Positions 1 to 8,800 of a stretch of 64,000 nt of DNA are shown one piece after another. The notes beneath the pieces are model-generated. The model searched no databases. It was given only the letters and a program-made list of their open reading frames with translations, and was not told where the DNA came from. A program made the translations under genes and the position numbers. This DNA is from Pseudomonas hamedanensis. Lineage in GTDB: Bacteria; Pseudomonadota; Gammaproteobacteria; Pseudomonadales; Pseudomonadaceae. Position 1 is the first letter of the stretch, and every line of letters begins with the position of its first letter. The DNA is taken from contig NZ_CP077091.1 of the NCBI RefSeq assembly GCF_014268595.2, positions 5,252,001-5,316,000 of the forward strand, read 5' to 3'.

Positions 1-465
1 CTGCGCCGCTCGGGCCTGACCGAGCAAGCGCGGCAAAATCAGGCTGGAGCCGAACTCCGGGCATAAACCAAGGTTGACGAACGGCATGCGCAGGCGCGCA
101 TCGCCCGCGACGTAGACCAGATCGCAATGCAGCAACAGCGTCGTGCCGATGCCCACCGCTGCACCGGCCACAGCGGCAATCACCGGTTTGCGGCATTCGA
201 GCAGATTTAGCATGAAGTGGAACACCGGACTGTCGAGGTCGCTCGGCGGTTGCTGGATGAAGTCGGCGATGTCGTTACCGGCGGTGAAACACTCGGCGCC
301 GCCGGTGATCAGCACGGCGCTGATGTGCGGGTCGCTGTCAGCCTGTTTCAGCGCTTCGGCGAGGCGGCTGTACATCGCACGGGTCAGGGCGTTTTTCTTG
401 TCCGGGCGATTGAGGCGCAGGGTCAGTAAACCGCGTTCGCGCTCCAGCACAATGGCTTCGGTCAT
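1..465 (-). CDS. Enoyl-CoA hydratase/isomerase, C-terminal part outside window
   Basis: Only the first 155 codons are present; the gene runs off the left edge. The translation starts MTEAIVLERERGLLTLRLNR and contains NALT and the crotonase oxyanion-hole region (AGAAVGIGTTLLLHCDLV, about residues 112-130). Members of this family hydrate or isomerise acyl-CoA esters in the cytoplasm. The gene follows the ferredoxin-reductase gene on the same strand, separated by a REP hairpin, an arrangement that fits the PA4330-PA4333 block of P. aeruginosa. The acyl-CoA substrate cannot be told from sequence. Its ribosome-binding site is weak. Confidence 0.85.
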   Translation of the reverse strand, partial: MTEAIVLERERGLLTLRLNRPDKKNALTRAMYSRLAEALKQADSDPHISAVLITGGAECFTAGNDIADFIQQPPSDLDSPVFHFMLNLLECRKPVIAAVAGAAVGIGTTLLLHCDLVYVAGDARLRMPFVNLGLCPEFGSSLILPRLLGQARAAQ

Positions 466-502
466 GGCGTCTCTCAACGGTAGTCGGATTAACAATGATC
501 AA

Positions 503-600
503 TTGTGGCGAGGGAGCTTGCTCCCGCTGGGCTGCGCAGCGGTCGCAAAAAATCCATGAGCGCTGCGCACTCAAGCGGGAGCAAGCTCCCTCGCCACAAG
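503..600. repeat. REP-type inverted repeat
   Basis: Two arms of about 38 bases face each other; the outer sequence is TTGTGGCGAGGGAGCTTGCT and its complement. It lies between the reductase and hydratase genes and may stop or trim the message. It is a variant of the GTGGCGAGGGG family seen elsewhere in the window. Confidence 0.85.
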
Positions 601-628
601 CAAACTTCGCCCCTAAAAAGTCAAGCGC

Positions 629-1564
629 TTAACTGCGGGACAGGAATACGTCGGCCAGCAGTTGATTGCGCGGCAGTCCGGCCAGGTACAGACGCTTGGC
701 GAAGGCGTCGACACTGGCGGTCGAGCCGCAGACTAAGGCCAGGGTTTGCCGGGAAACAAGGCGCAGTTGCGCCAAAGCAGCGGCTGAGTCGGCCGCCGTC
801 CACAGCTCGACACTGAGGTTTTCTCGCTGGGCGGCCAATGCCGCCAGGGGTTTGGCCAGATAGTGCTCGCGCGCATCATGGGCCAGGTGAATAACGCGAA
901 TGGCGCCTTGGTGATTCTGGCGCAAGGCTTCGCGAAGTACCCCGAACAATGGCCCCAAACCGCTGCCGGCAGCGAGCAGCCACAGCGGCCGGTCATGCCA
1001 GTCCGGGTCGTAATGCAACGCACCGCCACGCAGTTCGCCGAGCCGGATCGAGTCGCCGATCTGCAACTTTTGCACGGCATCAACGAATTCGCCGGGCTGG
1101 CGGCAATCGAGATGAAACTCCAGAAAGCGGTCTTCTTCCGGCAGGCTCGCCAGCGAATATGGCCGGGCGATGTGACCGATCCACAGCACCAGATGTTGCC
1201 CGGCGCTGTAGCGCAGTGGTCGCTGCGGGATCAGGCGCAGGCGCAGAAGGTTGTCGCTGAGCCAGTCCAGCGCCTCGACCTGCGCCGGGCGCCCGTCAGT
1301 CAGCGGGTCAAAAGTGTGTACTTGCAGATCTTCAATCACCTGGCACTGACACGCCAGACGCCAGCCATCCTGACGCTGCACGGCACTCAAGGCGTCCGGA
1401 CGATTGTCGGCGGGCAAGCCCCGCACGCATTGCACCAGGCACGCATGGCAATTGCCGGCGCGGCAGCTGTAAGGCACGGTCGCGCCGTTCTGGTTGAGGG
1501 CATCGAGCAGGTTGCTGCCCGCCGCCACCGACCATAGCCGTTCACCGACACGAAGTTCAGGCAT
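629..1564 (-). CDS. Ferredoxin-type 2Fe-2S and FAD/NAD(P)H oxidoreductase
   Basis: The protein has 311 residues. An N-terminal plant-type 2Fe-2S domain has cluster cysteines at 34, 39, 42 and 72 (CRAGNCHAC then ACQC). A ferredoxin-reductase FAD domain (RPYSL, 134-138) and an NAD(P)H-binding domain (LLAAGSGLGP) follow. This layout is that of single-chain electron-transfer reductases feeding an oxygenase or dehydratase; the partner is not visible. The start at 1564 begins the 2Fe-2S domain directly and overlaps the end of the upstream diguanylate cyclase gene by 8 bases, so the two are probably co-translated. An in-frame upstream extension is possible but would lie wholly inside the neighbour. 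Confidence 0.85.
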   Translation of the reverse strand: MPELRVGERLWSVAAGSNLLDALNQNGATVPYSCRAGNCHACLVQCVRGLPADNRPDALSAVQRQDGWRLACQCQVIEDLQVHTFDPLTDGRPAQVEALDWLSDNLLRLRLIPQRPLRYSAGQHLVLWIGHIARPYSLASLPEEDRFLEFHLDCRQPGEFVDAVQKLQIGDSIRLGELRGGALHYDPDWHDRPLWLLAAGSGLGPLFGVLREALRQNHQGAIRVIHLAHDAREHYLAKPLAALAAQRENLSVELWTAADSAAALAQLRLVSRQTLALVCGSTASVDAFAKRLYLAGLPRNQLLADVFLSRS

Positions 1565-2675
1565 CGACGTTCTCCCACGCGGCTGCACAGCGATTGCGTC
1601 CGTCGCGCTTGGCCCGGTAAAGCGCCTGATCGGCACGCTGCAGGGCCTCGTCCAGATCATCGCCGACGGCCAACAGCGTCATGCCGGCCGACAGGCTCAG
1701 GTTGCGCACTTGCAGGCCCATCAATTCAACCTCGGTGAAGGCGATGCGCAAACGCTCGCAGCAGGCGGTCAGCCGCTCGGCATCGCAGTCGGGCACCAGC
1801 ACGACGAATTCTTCGCCACCATAGCGCGCTAGGACGTCGCCGTCGCGCAGGCACGCTTGCGCCACGCCGGCAAACGCCTGCAACACCTGATCGCCGGCGG
1901 CGTGGCCGTGCAGATCGTTGATGCGTTTGAAGTGGTCCAGATCGATCAAGGCCAGACCGTGCATCACATCACTGTCCAGCGCATTCAGCTCGCGTGAGGC
2001 GATGCGCAGAAAGTGCCGGCGATTGAACAGGCCGGTCAGTTCGTCGGTGGCGACCAGGTCTTCGAGCTGGCGCATCATCCCGCGCAAGGTATCCTGATGT
2101 GCCTGCAAGGCAAACCGGCGCTGGCGCTGACGTTGCCGGGAAACCTGGACGAAGCGCGCATAGAGCACTAGCCATGCCAGCACCATCGCCAGAATGCACA
2201 CTTGCAGCGCGGCGAGCGCAGGCTCGGCCAGGCGGAAATGGTAAGCGTCCCACAGGGTAATCGCGGAAAAACTGAAGAACACCAGCAGCGCGCAGCGGAT
2301 GAACACCTGTCGCGTGAGATGGAACAGGCCGAACAGCAGGATCAGCACATAAAACACCAGGAACGCGCCGCGCGCCTCGTCGACATGGGCGATCAGCCAC
2401 GTTTGCCAACCCAGCCCCATCAGCACTTGCGCTTCGGTCAGGCTGGGGTCGGCAAAGCGCTGGTTGCGACCGCTCCAGAACAGTCCGAACAGAGTCGCCT
2501 GGCTGATGACCACCAGGGCACTGCCGATGGCCACTCCGCTCAGGGATTGCTGGTAATGCCCGGTGAAAAACGCCAGCCACAGCAGCAGCAAAGCCAATCC
2601 GTAGGTGGCCGCAGCGAGGGCAAAGCGTTTGAGCAAAAGGCGTTGAATGGCGTTATGGGTCAATCGTTGACTCAC
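1557..2675 (-). CDS. sadC: Membrane diguanylate cyclase, SadC-like
   Basis: The protein has 372 residues. The first ~180 carry about five or six hydrophobic segments, followed by a basic linker and a GGDEF domain with an intact active site GGEEF (about 285-289). An RDGD I-site lies five residues before it, predicting active c-di-GMP synthesis with product inhibition. The enzyme makes c-di-GMP from two GTP at the inner membrane. The neighbours (hydratase, reductase, fumarase) are those I recall for PA4332 (SadC) in PAO1, which supports the name. It is shorter than the PAO1 protein (487 residues from memory), so orthology rests mainly on gene order. Confidence 0.75.
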   Translation of the reverse strand: MSQRLTHNAIQRLLLKRFALAAATYGLALLLLWLAFFTGHYQQSLSGVAIGSALVVISQATLFGLFWSGRNQRFADPSLTEAQVLMGLGWQTWLIAHVDEARGAFLVFYVLILLFGLFHLTRQVFIRCALLVFFSFSAITLWDAYHFRLAEPALAALQVCILAMVLAWLVLYARFVQVSRQRQRQRRFALQAHQDTLRGMMRQLEDLVATDELTGLFNRRHFLRIASRELNALDSDVMHGLALIDLDHFKRINDLHGHAAGDQVLQAFAGVAQACLRDGDVLARYGGEEFVVLVPDCDAERLTACCERLRIAFTEVELMGLQVRNLSLSAGMTLLAVGDDLDEALQRADQALYRAKRDGRNRCAAAWENVDA

Positions 2676-2825
2676 CGTGCGATAAGAGGCTGACCGAGTG
2701 TCCTACTCTACAGACCGGATGCCACTTTAGAGGCCCGGTCGCTAAATGACCACCGATTTTCAGGCTCGAAAATTGACGTCAAATGCATGACCTGATCGAG
2801 CTGTATCGGTGCCCGCGCAAGGTCC

Positions 2826-2947
2826 CTGTGGTGAGGGGATTTATCCCCGATGGGCTGCGCAGCGGCCCCTTGCAACCTGTCGATCACACGGGGCTCACAG
2901 GTTTTACGACTGCTGCGCAGCCGAGCGGGGATAAATCCCCTCGCCAC
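2826..2947. repeat. REP-type inverted repeat (GTGGCGAGGGG family)
   Basis: The sequence TGAGGGGATTTATCCCCGA is answered about 90 bases later by GGGGATAAATCCCCTCGCCAC, with GCTGCGCAGC inner arms. It occupies most of the 440-base gap between the diverging cyclase and fumarase genes. The rest of that gap holds no gene; a TATACT hexamer at 2995-3000 could be a -10 element for fumarase, but I see no convincing -35. Confidence 0.85.
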
Positions 2948-3115
2948 GGCCGTCATCCGACCAAAAGCCAATGTGTGCCTGCCACCGAGCCGCGGTATAC
3001 TGCCGCGCCTTTTTAGCGTCGCGCCAGCAGCCCCGGCGTGCCAGAGGATCAGCTGTGAGCCGCAAGCCTCAAGCTGCCCCATAGAATGTTCCCGTCTTCC
3101 AGAGGAGCGCGACTC

Positions 3116-4639
3116 ATGACCGTGATCAAGCAAGATGACCTGATTCAGAGCGTTGCCGACGCCCTGCAGTTCATTTCCTATTACCACCCCGTGGATTTCA
3201 TCCAGGCGATGCACGAAGCCTACCTGCGCGAAGAATCGCCAGCGGCCCGTGATTCGATGGCGCAGATCCTGATCAACTCGCGCATGTGCGCCACCGGCCA
3301 CCGCCCGATCTGCCAGGACACCGGTATCGTCACCGTGTTCGTCCGTGTCGGCATGGACGTGCGTTGGGATGGTGCCACCATGGGCCTGGACGACATGATC
3401 AACGAAGGCGTGCGTCGCGCCTACAACCTGCCGGAAAACGTCCTGCGTGCATCCATTCTGGCCGACCCGGCCGGTGCGCGTAAAAACACCAAGGACAACA
3501 CCCCGGCGGTGATTCACTACTCCATCGTCCCGGGCAACACCGTGGAAGTGGACGTGGCGGCCAAGGGCGGTGGTTCCGAGAACAAGTCGAAAATGGCCAT
3601 GCTCAACCCCTCCGACTCGATCGTTGACTGGGTGTTGAAAACCGTGCCGACCATGGGCGCCGGCTGGTGCCCGCCGGGCATGCTCGGCATCGGCATCGGC
3701 GGCACCGCCGAGAAAGCCGCGGTGATGGCCAAGGAAGTGTTGATGGAGTCCATCGACATTCACGAACTCAAGGCCCGTGGTCCGCAGAACCGCATCGAAG
3801 AAATGCGTCTGGAACTGTTCGAAAAGGTCAACCAGCTGGGCATCGGCGCCCAGGGCCTCGGTGGCCTTACCACCGTGCTCGACGTGAAGATCATGGATTA
3901 CCCGACCCACGCCGCATCCTTGCCGGTGTGCATGATCCCCAACTGCGCCGCCACCCGTCACGCACACTTCGTGCTCGACGGTTCCGGCCCGGCCTCGCTG
4001 GAAGCGCCACCGCTGGACGCCTACCCGGAAATCGTCTGGGAAGCCGGCCCGTCGGCCCGTCGCGTCAACCTCGACACCCTGACCCCGGAAGACGTGCAGA
4101 GCTGGAAGCCGGGCGAAACCGTGCTGCTCAACGGCAAAATGCTCACCGGTCGCGACGCCGCGCACAAGCGCATGGTCGAGATGCTCAACAAGGGCGAAAC
4201 CCTGCCGGTGGACCTCAAGGGCCGCTTCATCTACTACGTCGGCCCGGTTGATCCGGTCGGAGACGAAGTGGTTGGCCCGGCTGGCCCGACCACCGCGACG
4301 CGGATGGACAAGTTCACCCGGCAGATTCTCGAGCAGACCGGCCTGCTGGGTATGATCGGCAAGTCCGAGCGCGGTCCGACCGCAATCGAAGCGATCAAGG
4401 ACAACAAAGCCGTGTACCTGATGGCCGTGGGCGGCGCCGCCTACCTGGTTGCGCAAGCGATCAAGAAGTCCAAGGTACTGGCGTTTGCCGAGCTGGGCAT
4501 GGAAGCGATCTACGAGTTCGAGGTCAAGGACATGCCGGTCACCGTGGCGGTGGACAGCAAAGGTGAGTCGGTACACATCACCGGTCCCGCGATCTGGCAA
4601 CAGAAGATCAGCGAAAGCCTGGCGGTAGAAGTGCAGTAA
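3116..4639 (+). CDS. fumA: Class I (iron-sulfur) fumarate hydratase
   Basis: The protein has 507 residues, the usual length for the single-chain class I fumarase. It catalyses reversible hydration of fumarate to malate in the TCA cycle with an oxygen-sensitive 4Fe-4S cluster. Family hallmarks include CATGHRPICQDTG, KGGGSENKS, GAQGLGG and a C-terminal half with GKMLTGRDAAHKR. Cysteines in CQDTG, in the MIPNCAA region and further on fit cluster ligands. The chosen ATG has AGAGGAG just upstream; a longer reading from 3086 would start with nonhomologous sequence. A strong hairpin terminator follows. The symbol fumA is generic; some annotations use fumB for this gene. Confidence 0.93.
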   Translation: MTVIKQDDLIQSVADALQFISYYHPVDFIQAMHEAYLREESPAARDSMAQILINSRMCATGHRPICQDTGIVTVFVRVGMDVRWDGATMGLDDMINEGVRRAYNLPENVLRASILADPAGARKNTKDNTPAVIHYSIVPGNTVEVDVAAKGGGSENKSKMAMLNPSDSIVDWVLKTVPTMGAGWCPPGMLGIGIGGTAEKAAVMAKEVLMESIDIHELKARGPQNRIEEMRLELFEKVNQLGIGAQGLGGLTTVLDVKIMDYPTHAASLPVCMIPNCAATRHAHFVLDGSGPASLEAPPLDAYPEIVWEAGPSARRVNLDTLTPEDVQSWKPGETVLLNGKMLTGRDAAHKRMVEMLNKGETLPVDLKGRFIYYVGPVDPVGDEVVGPAGPTTATRMDKFTRQILEQTGLLGMIGKSERGPTAIEAIKDNKAVYLMAVGGAAYLVAQAIKKSKVLAFAELGMEAIYEFEVKDMPVTVAVDSKGESVHITGPAIWQQKISESLAVEVQ

Positions 4640-4656
4640 GCACTGACACCGAAATG

Positions 4657-4694
4657 AAAAGGCCGCCCCGGCAAACGCCGGGGCGGCCTTTTTG
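4657..4694 (+). terminator. Rho-independent terminator after fumarase
   Basis: A GGCCGCCCCGG stem, short loop and CCGGGGCGGCC are followed by TTTTTG, 17 bases after the stop codon. Confidence 0.9.
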
Positions 4695-4759
4695 TGCCCG
4701 GATCACCCTGCCCAAAACCTGTGGGCGGGTGGTATCCAGATTCGCGACAGCCCACAAAA

Positions 4760-5735
4760 CCCATTGTGGGAGCGGGCTTGCTCGCGAATGCGCGGTGTCA
4801 GCAGCAGATTCGTTGCCTGACGCCCCCTCTTCGTGAGCAAGCTCACTCCCACAGTTTTAGCGGCGCACTCAGAATCGCGCCAGCACGCAAAACCCATTGT
4901 GGGAGCGAGCTTGCTCGCGAATGCAGGGTGTCATTAAACGAATTCGTTGCCTGACACGCCCTCTTCGTGAGCAAGCCCACTCCCACAGTTTTTAGCGACG
5001 CACTCAGAATAGCGCCAACCTGCGAATCCAATTGTGGGAGCGGGCTTTGCTCGCGAATGCAGGGTGTCATTAAACGAATTCGTTGCCTGACACGCCCTCT
5101 TCGTGAGCAAGCTCACTCCCACAGTTTTTAGCGACGCACTCAGAATAGCGCCAACCTGCAAATCCAATTGTGGGAGCGGGCTTTGCTCGCGAATGCAGGG
5201 TGTCATTAAACGAATTCGTTGCCTGACACGCCCTCTTCGTGAGCAAGCTCACTCCCACAGTTTTTAGCGGCGCACTCAGAATCGCGCCAGCACGCAAATC
5301 CCATTGTGGGAGCGAGCTTGCTCGCGAACGCAGGGTGTCATTAAACGAATTCGTTGCCTGACACGCCCTCTTCGTGAGCAAGCCCACTCCCACAGTTTTT
5401 AGCTTGTGTACTCAGAATCGCGCCAACTCGAAAATCCCATTGTGGGAGCGGGCTTGCTCGCGAATGCAGGGTGTCATTAAACGAATTCGTTGCCTGACAC
5501 GCCCTCTTCGTGAGCAAGCTCACTCCCACAGTTTTTAGCGACGCACTCAGAATAGCGCCAACCTGCAAATCCAATTGTGGGAGCGGGCTTGCTCGCGAAT
5601 GCGCGGTGTCAGCCAGCAGATTCGTTGCCTGACACGCCCTCTTCGTGAGCAAGCCCACTTCCACAGTTTTTGGCGGCGCACTCAAATCGCGCAAACACGC
5701 AAATCCAATTGTGGGAGCTTGCCCGCTCCCAAACG
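4760..5735. repeat. Tandem array of seven ~135-bp REP-containing units
   Basis: Copies of TTGTGGGAGCGGGCTTGCTC recur with TGTGGG at 4765, 4898, 5033, 5169, 5305, 5441 and 5576, plus a partial copy at 5710: periods of 133, 135, 136, 136, 136, 135 and 134. Each unit also holds an opposite-facing GTGAGCAAGCTCACTCCCACA arm and a linker containing GTCATTAAACGAATTCGTTG. The array fills the gap of 1.2 kb between fumarase and the toxin locus. Apparent reading frames in it only echo the repeat and I do not call them genes. Confidence 0.93.
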
Positions 5736-5785
5736 GTGGGTTTCGCGATAACAAATCCCGGCAAGCACACAAATCGATCTTGCGC

Positions 5786-5805
5786 ACCTGTCAGATCTGA
5801 CAGGT
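5786..5805. promoter_or_regulatory. Perfect 20-bp palindrome of LuxR-box type upstream of the Tc toxin genes
   Basis: The sequence ACCTGTCAGATCTGACAGGT is a perfect inverted repeat centred 77 bases before the toxin start codon. It has the CT-N12-AG layout typical of LuxR-family operators (las/rhl and plant-signal LuxR-solo boxes). This suggests activation by a LuxR-type protein. No luxR or luxI gene is in the window, so the regulator is unknown. Confidence 0.6.
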
Positions 5806-5872
5806 CACGTCCCACCTTTTTTTTGTTAGCGTCAACTCACCTACGCCCACCGAACCTGCAACGGACGCAATC

Positions 5873-8800
5873 ATGGCCGAACCCGAGCTGAGCATCGTCA
5901 CCCCGTCCATCGCCAAGAGCTCATCGATTACCACCGTCGGCAGAAGCTGGGGCGCCGTGGGGCCGACGGGGGCGGCGGCGTTTGAGCTGCCAATCCCCTT
6001 GACCAGCGGCTGGGGCCTGGCGCCGACGTTGTCCCTGTCTTACAGCAGCCAGACCGGAAACGGGCCGTTCGGTGTCGGTTGGGGCTTGGGGCTCAGTCAG
6101 ATCAGCCGACGTACCAATAAGGGCGTGCCGCGCTATACCGAACACGATGAAATCATCGGTCACGACGGCGAAGTGTGGATGCCCGAACTGGAAGCCGATG
6201 GCTCGCTGAAGTGGCGTGTTGAATCGACCTATAACGGTGAATACATCGGCCTGCACCGCGTGGTGCGTTACTGGCCGCGCGTCGAGAGTGACTTTGCCTT
6301 GCGCGAGTTCTGGCAACGGCAAAGCCGCGAGGCCGCTCCACCGACGTTCTGGCTGATCCATGGCGCGGATGGCTCGCTGCACGTCTACGGCAAAACCGCA
6401 GCGTCCCGGCGCGAGGATCCGGATGATCCGCAACGCATTGCCAGTTGGCTGCTGTGCGAGAGCATGAACGCTCATGGCCAACACATCTGTTTCCTTTACA
6501 AGGCCGATGAGGAGGAGCCCGATCCGATCCATGACTACCGCGCCCAGCGTTATCTGGAGCGAGTGTGTTATGGCAACTTCACAGCCAGCGCGCAGCTGTT
6601 TGCATGGACCGTGGCCACCCCTGGCGATCTGGCCTGGCAGTTTCAATTGGTCTTCGACTACGGCGAGCGTACGACCTCGCTCACCGAAACCCCGCCGTTT
6701 GATGCAGACATATCAGGGTCGTGGTCGCTTCGTCCGGATCCTTTTTCGACTTACGGTCAAGGCTTTGAAATCGGCACGCGGCGGCTTTGCCGACAAGTGC
6801 TGATGTTTCATCAAAACCCGGCCAACCTAGGGGCAAAACCGCTACTGGCCCGACGCCTGCTGCTGGAATATCACACCCCGCAAAATGTCACTCAGTGGGC
6901 TTATAGCCAGATCGGCGCCGCGCATTACCAGGCCTTTGATGCCAATGGCAAAGTCGAACATACGCCGCCGGTGGAGTTCGATTATTCAACATTCGAGATC
7001 AACAAAACCCCACAGCGCCTGCTGGACGCCGACCATCAGCCGGGCGTGGAAGACGGCGGGTTTTACCAGTGTGTCGATCTTTACGGGGAGGGTATACCGG
7101 GATTTCTCTGCCGCTACGATCAGGCCTGGTATTACCGCGAACCGATGCGCTCAGAGCCTGACACCGACCAGATCAGCTACGGACCCTGGGCCCTGCTGGA
7201 CAAGATTCCCGTCGCGGATCGTGGCCGGGCCAGTGCGCAACTGATCGACATGACCGGCAGCGGTCGTCTCGATCTGCTCATTTCGCAGCCCGGATCGAGC
7301 GGCTTCCATGCCCTGACGCCAGAGCGCGAGTTCGAGCGGTTTGTCTTGTTCAATAAATTCCCGCTGGAGTATTCACACGCGTTGTTGACCCAGGGTGACT
7401 TTGGCGGCGATGGCTTGATTTCACTGGCACTGATTGGCACGCACGCTGTGCGCCTTTATCGCAACGAGCGCGAACAAGGCTTCGCGGCAGCGCAAGAGGT
7501 GTTCCATCAGCACGACCGCCTGCCATTGCTCAGCAACTCGCGCACAGAACTGGTGGTACTCGGCAACCTGCTCGGCAGCGACATGCCTGAACTGTGCCGC
7601 ATTCGCCACGATGAAATTCGCTGCTGGCCCAACCTCGGCCACGGCAGGTTCGGCGAAGGCCAAACAATCAGCGCACTGCCCTTCGCCTATGAACAGTTCG
7701 ATTCCTCGCGGGTGCGTCTGGCCGACCTCGATGGTTCCGGGGCACCGGCGCTGATTTATCTCAAATCCGATGTTTTCGAGATCTACCTGAACCGCGGTGG
7801 CAATGGACTGGAGCAGATTCCGGTCAGCGTGCCCTGGCCCGAAGGCGTGCGCTATGACTCACTGTGCCAGGTGAGCTTCGCCGACCTTCAGGGGTTGGGC
7901 TGCGCCAGCCTGATTCTGACGGTGACGCATGTTCATCCGCAGCACTGGCGCTACGATTTCGTCGCGGCCAAGCCGTATCTGCTGACCGCCAGCAATAACA
8001 ACATGGGATGCAGTGCCAGCGTGGTCTATCGCAGTTCGGCGCAGGAGTGGCTCGATGAAAAATACGACCTGCTCAAGCTCGGACGCGCACCGGCCTCATA
8101 CCTGCCGTTCCCGGTGGCCTTGGTCAAAAAACAGCAACAACTGGATGAAATCACCGGTAACTGCCTGACGCAGTTGTTTACCTGGCGTGAAGGCGTTTAC
8201 GACAGTCGGGAACGTGAGTTCCGCGGCTTCGGCCAGTTACAGCAAGTCGACAGCGAAAGCGCCACGGGCGACGACGATATCGGCTTCAGCCAGCCGGCGC
8301 GGGTGTGTACCTGGTTTCATACCGGCCAAGCGATGGATCGCCCCCGTGACGACTACTTCAATGACGACAAGGACGCCATTGCGTTGGGCCCTACGCTGTT
8401 CAGCCTTACGCCGCCGCACGAAAACGATTTCGATGACCCTCTCCCCCCGCACGACGGCGATACGCAATACCAGATTGCGCGGGCGCTGGTCGGTTCGGTC
8501 ACTCGCATCGAAACCTATGCCGACAACGACGTGGCCGAGCCGGGAGTCGCCACTCTTTTTAGCGTTGAAGAGCGGCGCTATCTGGTACGCGAGGTCCGGC
8601 CACAGGGCCAGTATGCTGCCGCGGTGTTGCTGCCGTTGTTGGTGGAAAGCATCAACTATCAGTACGACCGGGTGATCGACGACCCACTGTGCCGTCACGA
8701 GACCAACATGCGCTGGAACGCGTTCGGCTCGCTGATCCACGCCCTGACCGTGAGCTATGCCCGGCGCCTGACGAAGGACCGCCCGCCGCCATTTACCGAT

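Noticed and set aside
2991..3007. Terminator hairpin CGCGGTATACTGCCGCG before fumarase
   Set aside because: The stem is only 5 bases and no upstream plus-strand gene needs it; more likely part of the promoter region.
2708..4600. 630-codon open frame antisense to fumarase
   Set aside because: It mirrors the fumarase gene in another frame, has a His/Gly/Arg-rich composition without domains, and no ribosome-binding site; a product of GC-rich codon bias.
4760..5735. CRISPR array
   Set aside because: The repeated unit is about 135 bases and nearly identical throughout, with no short repeat alternating with unique spacers and no cas genes.
4843..5787. Overlapping minus-strand frames in the REP array
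   Set aside because: They translate the same repeat again and again and differ only by copy; no start signals.
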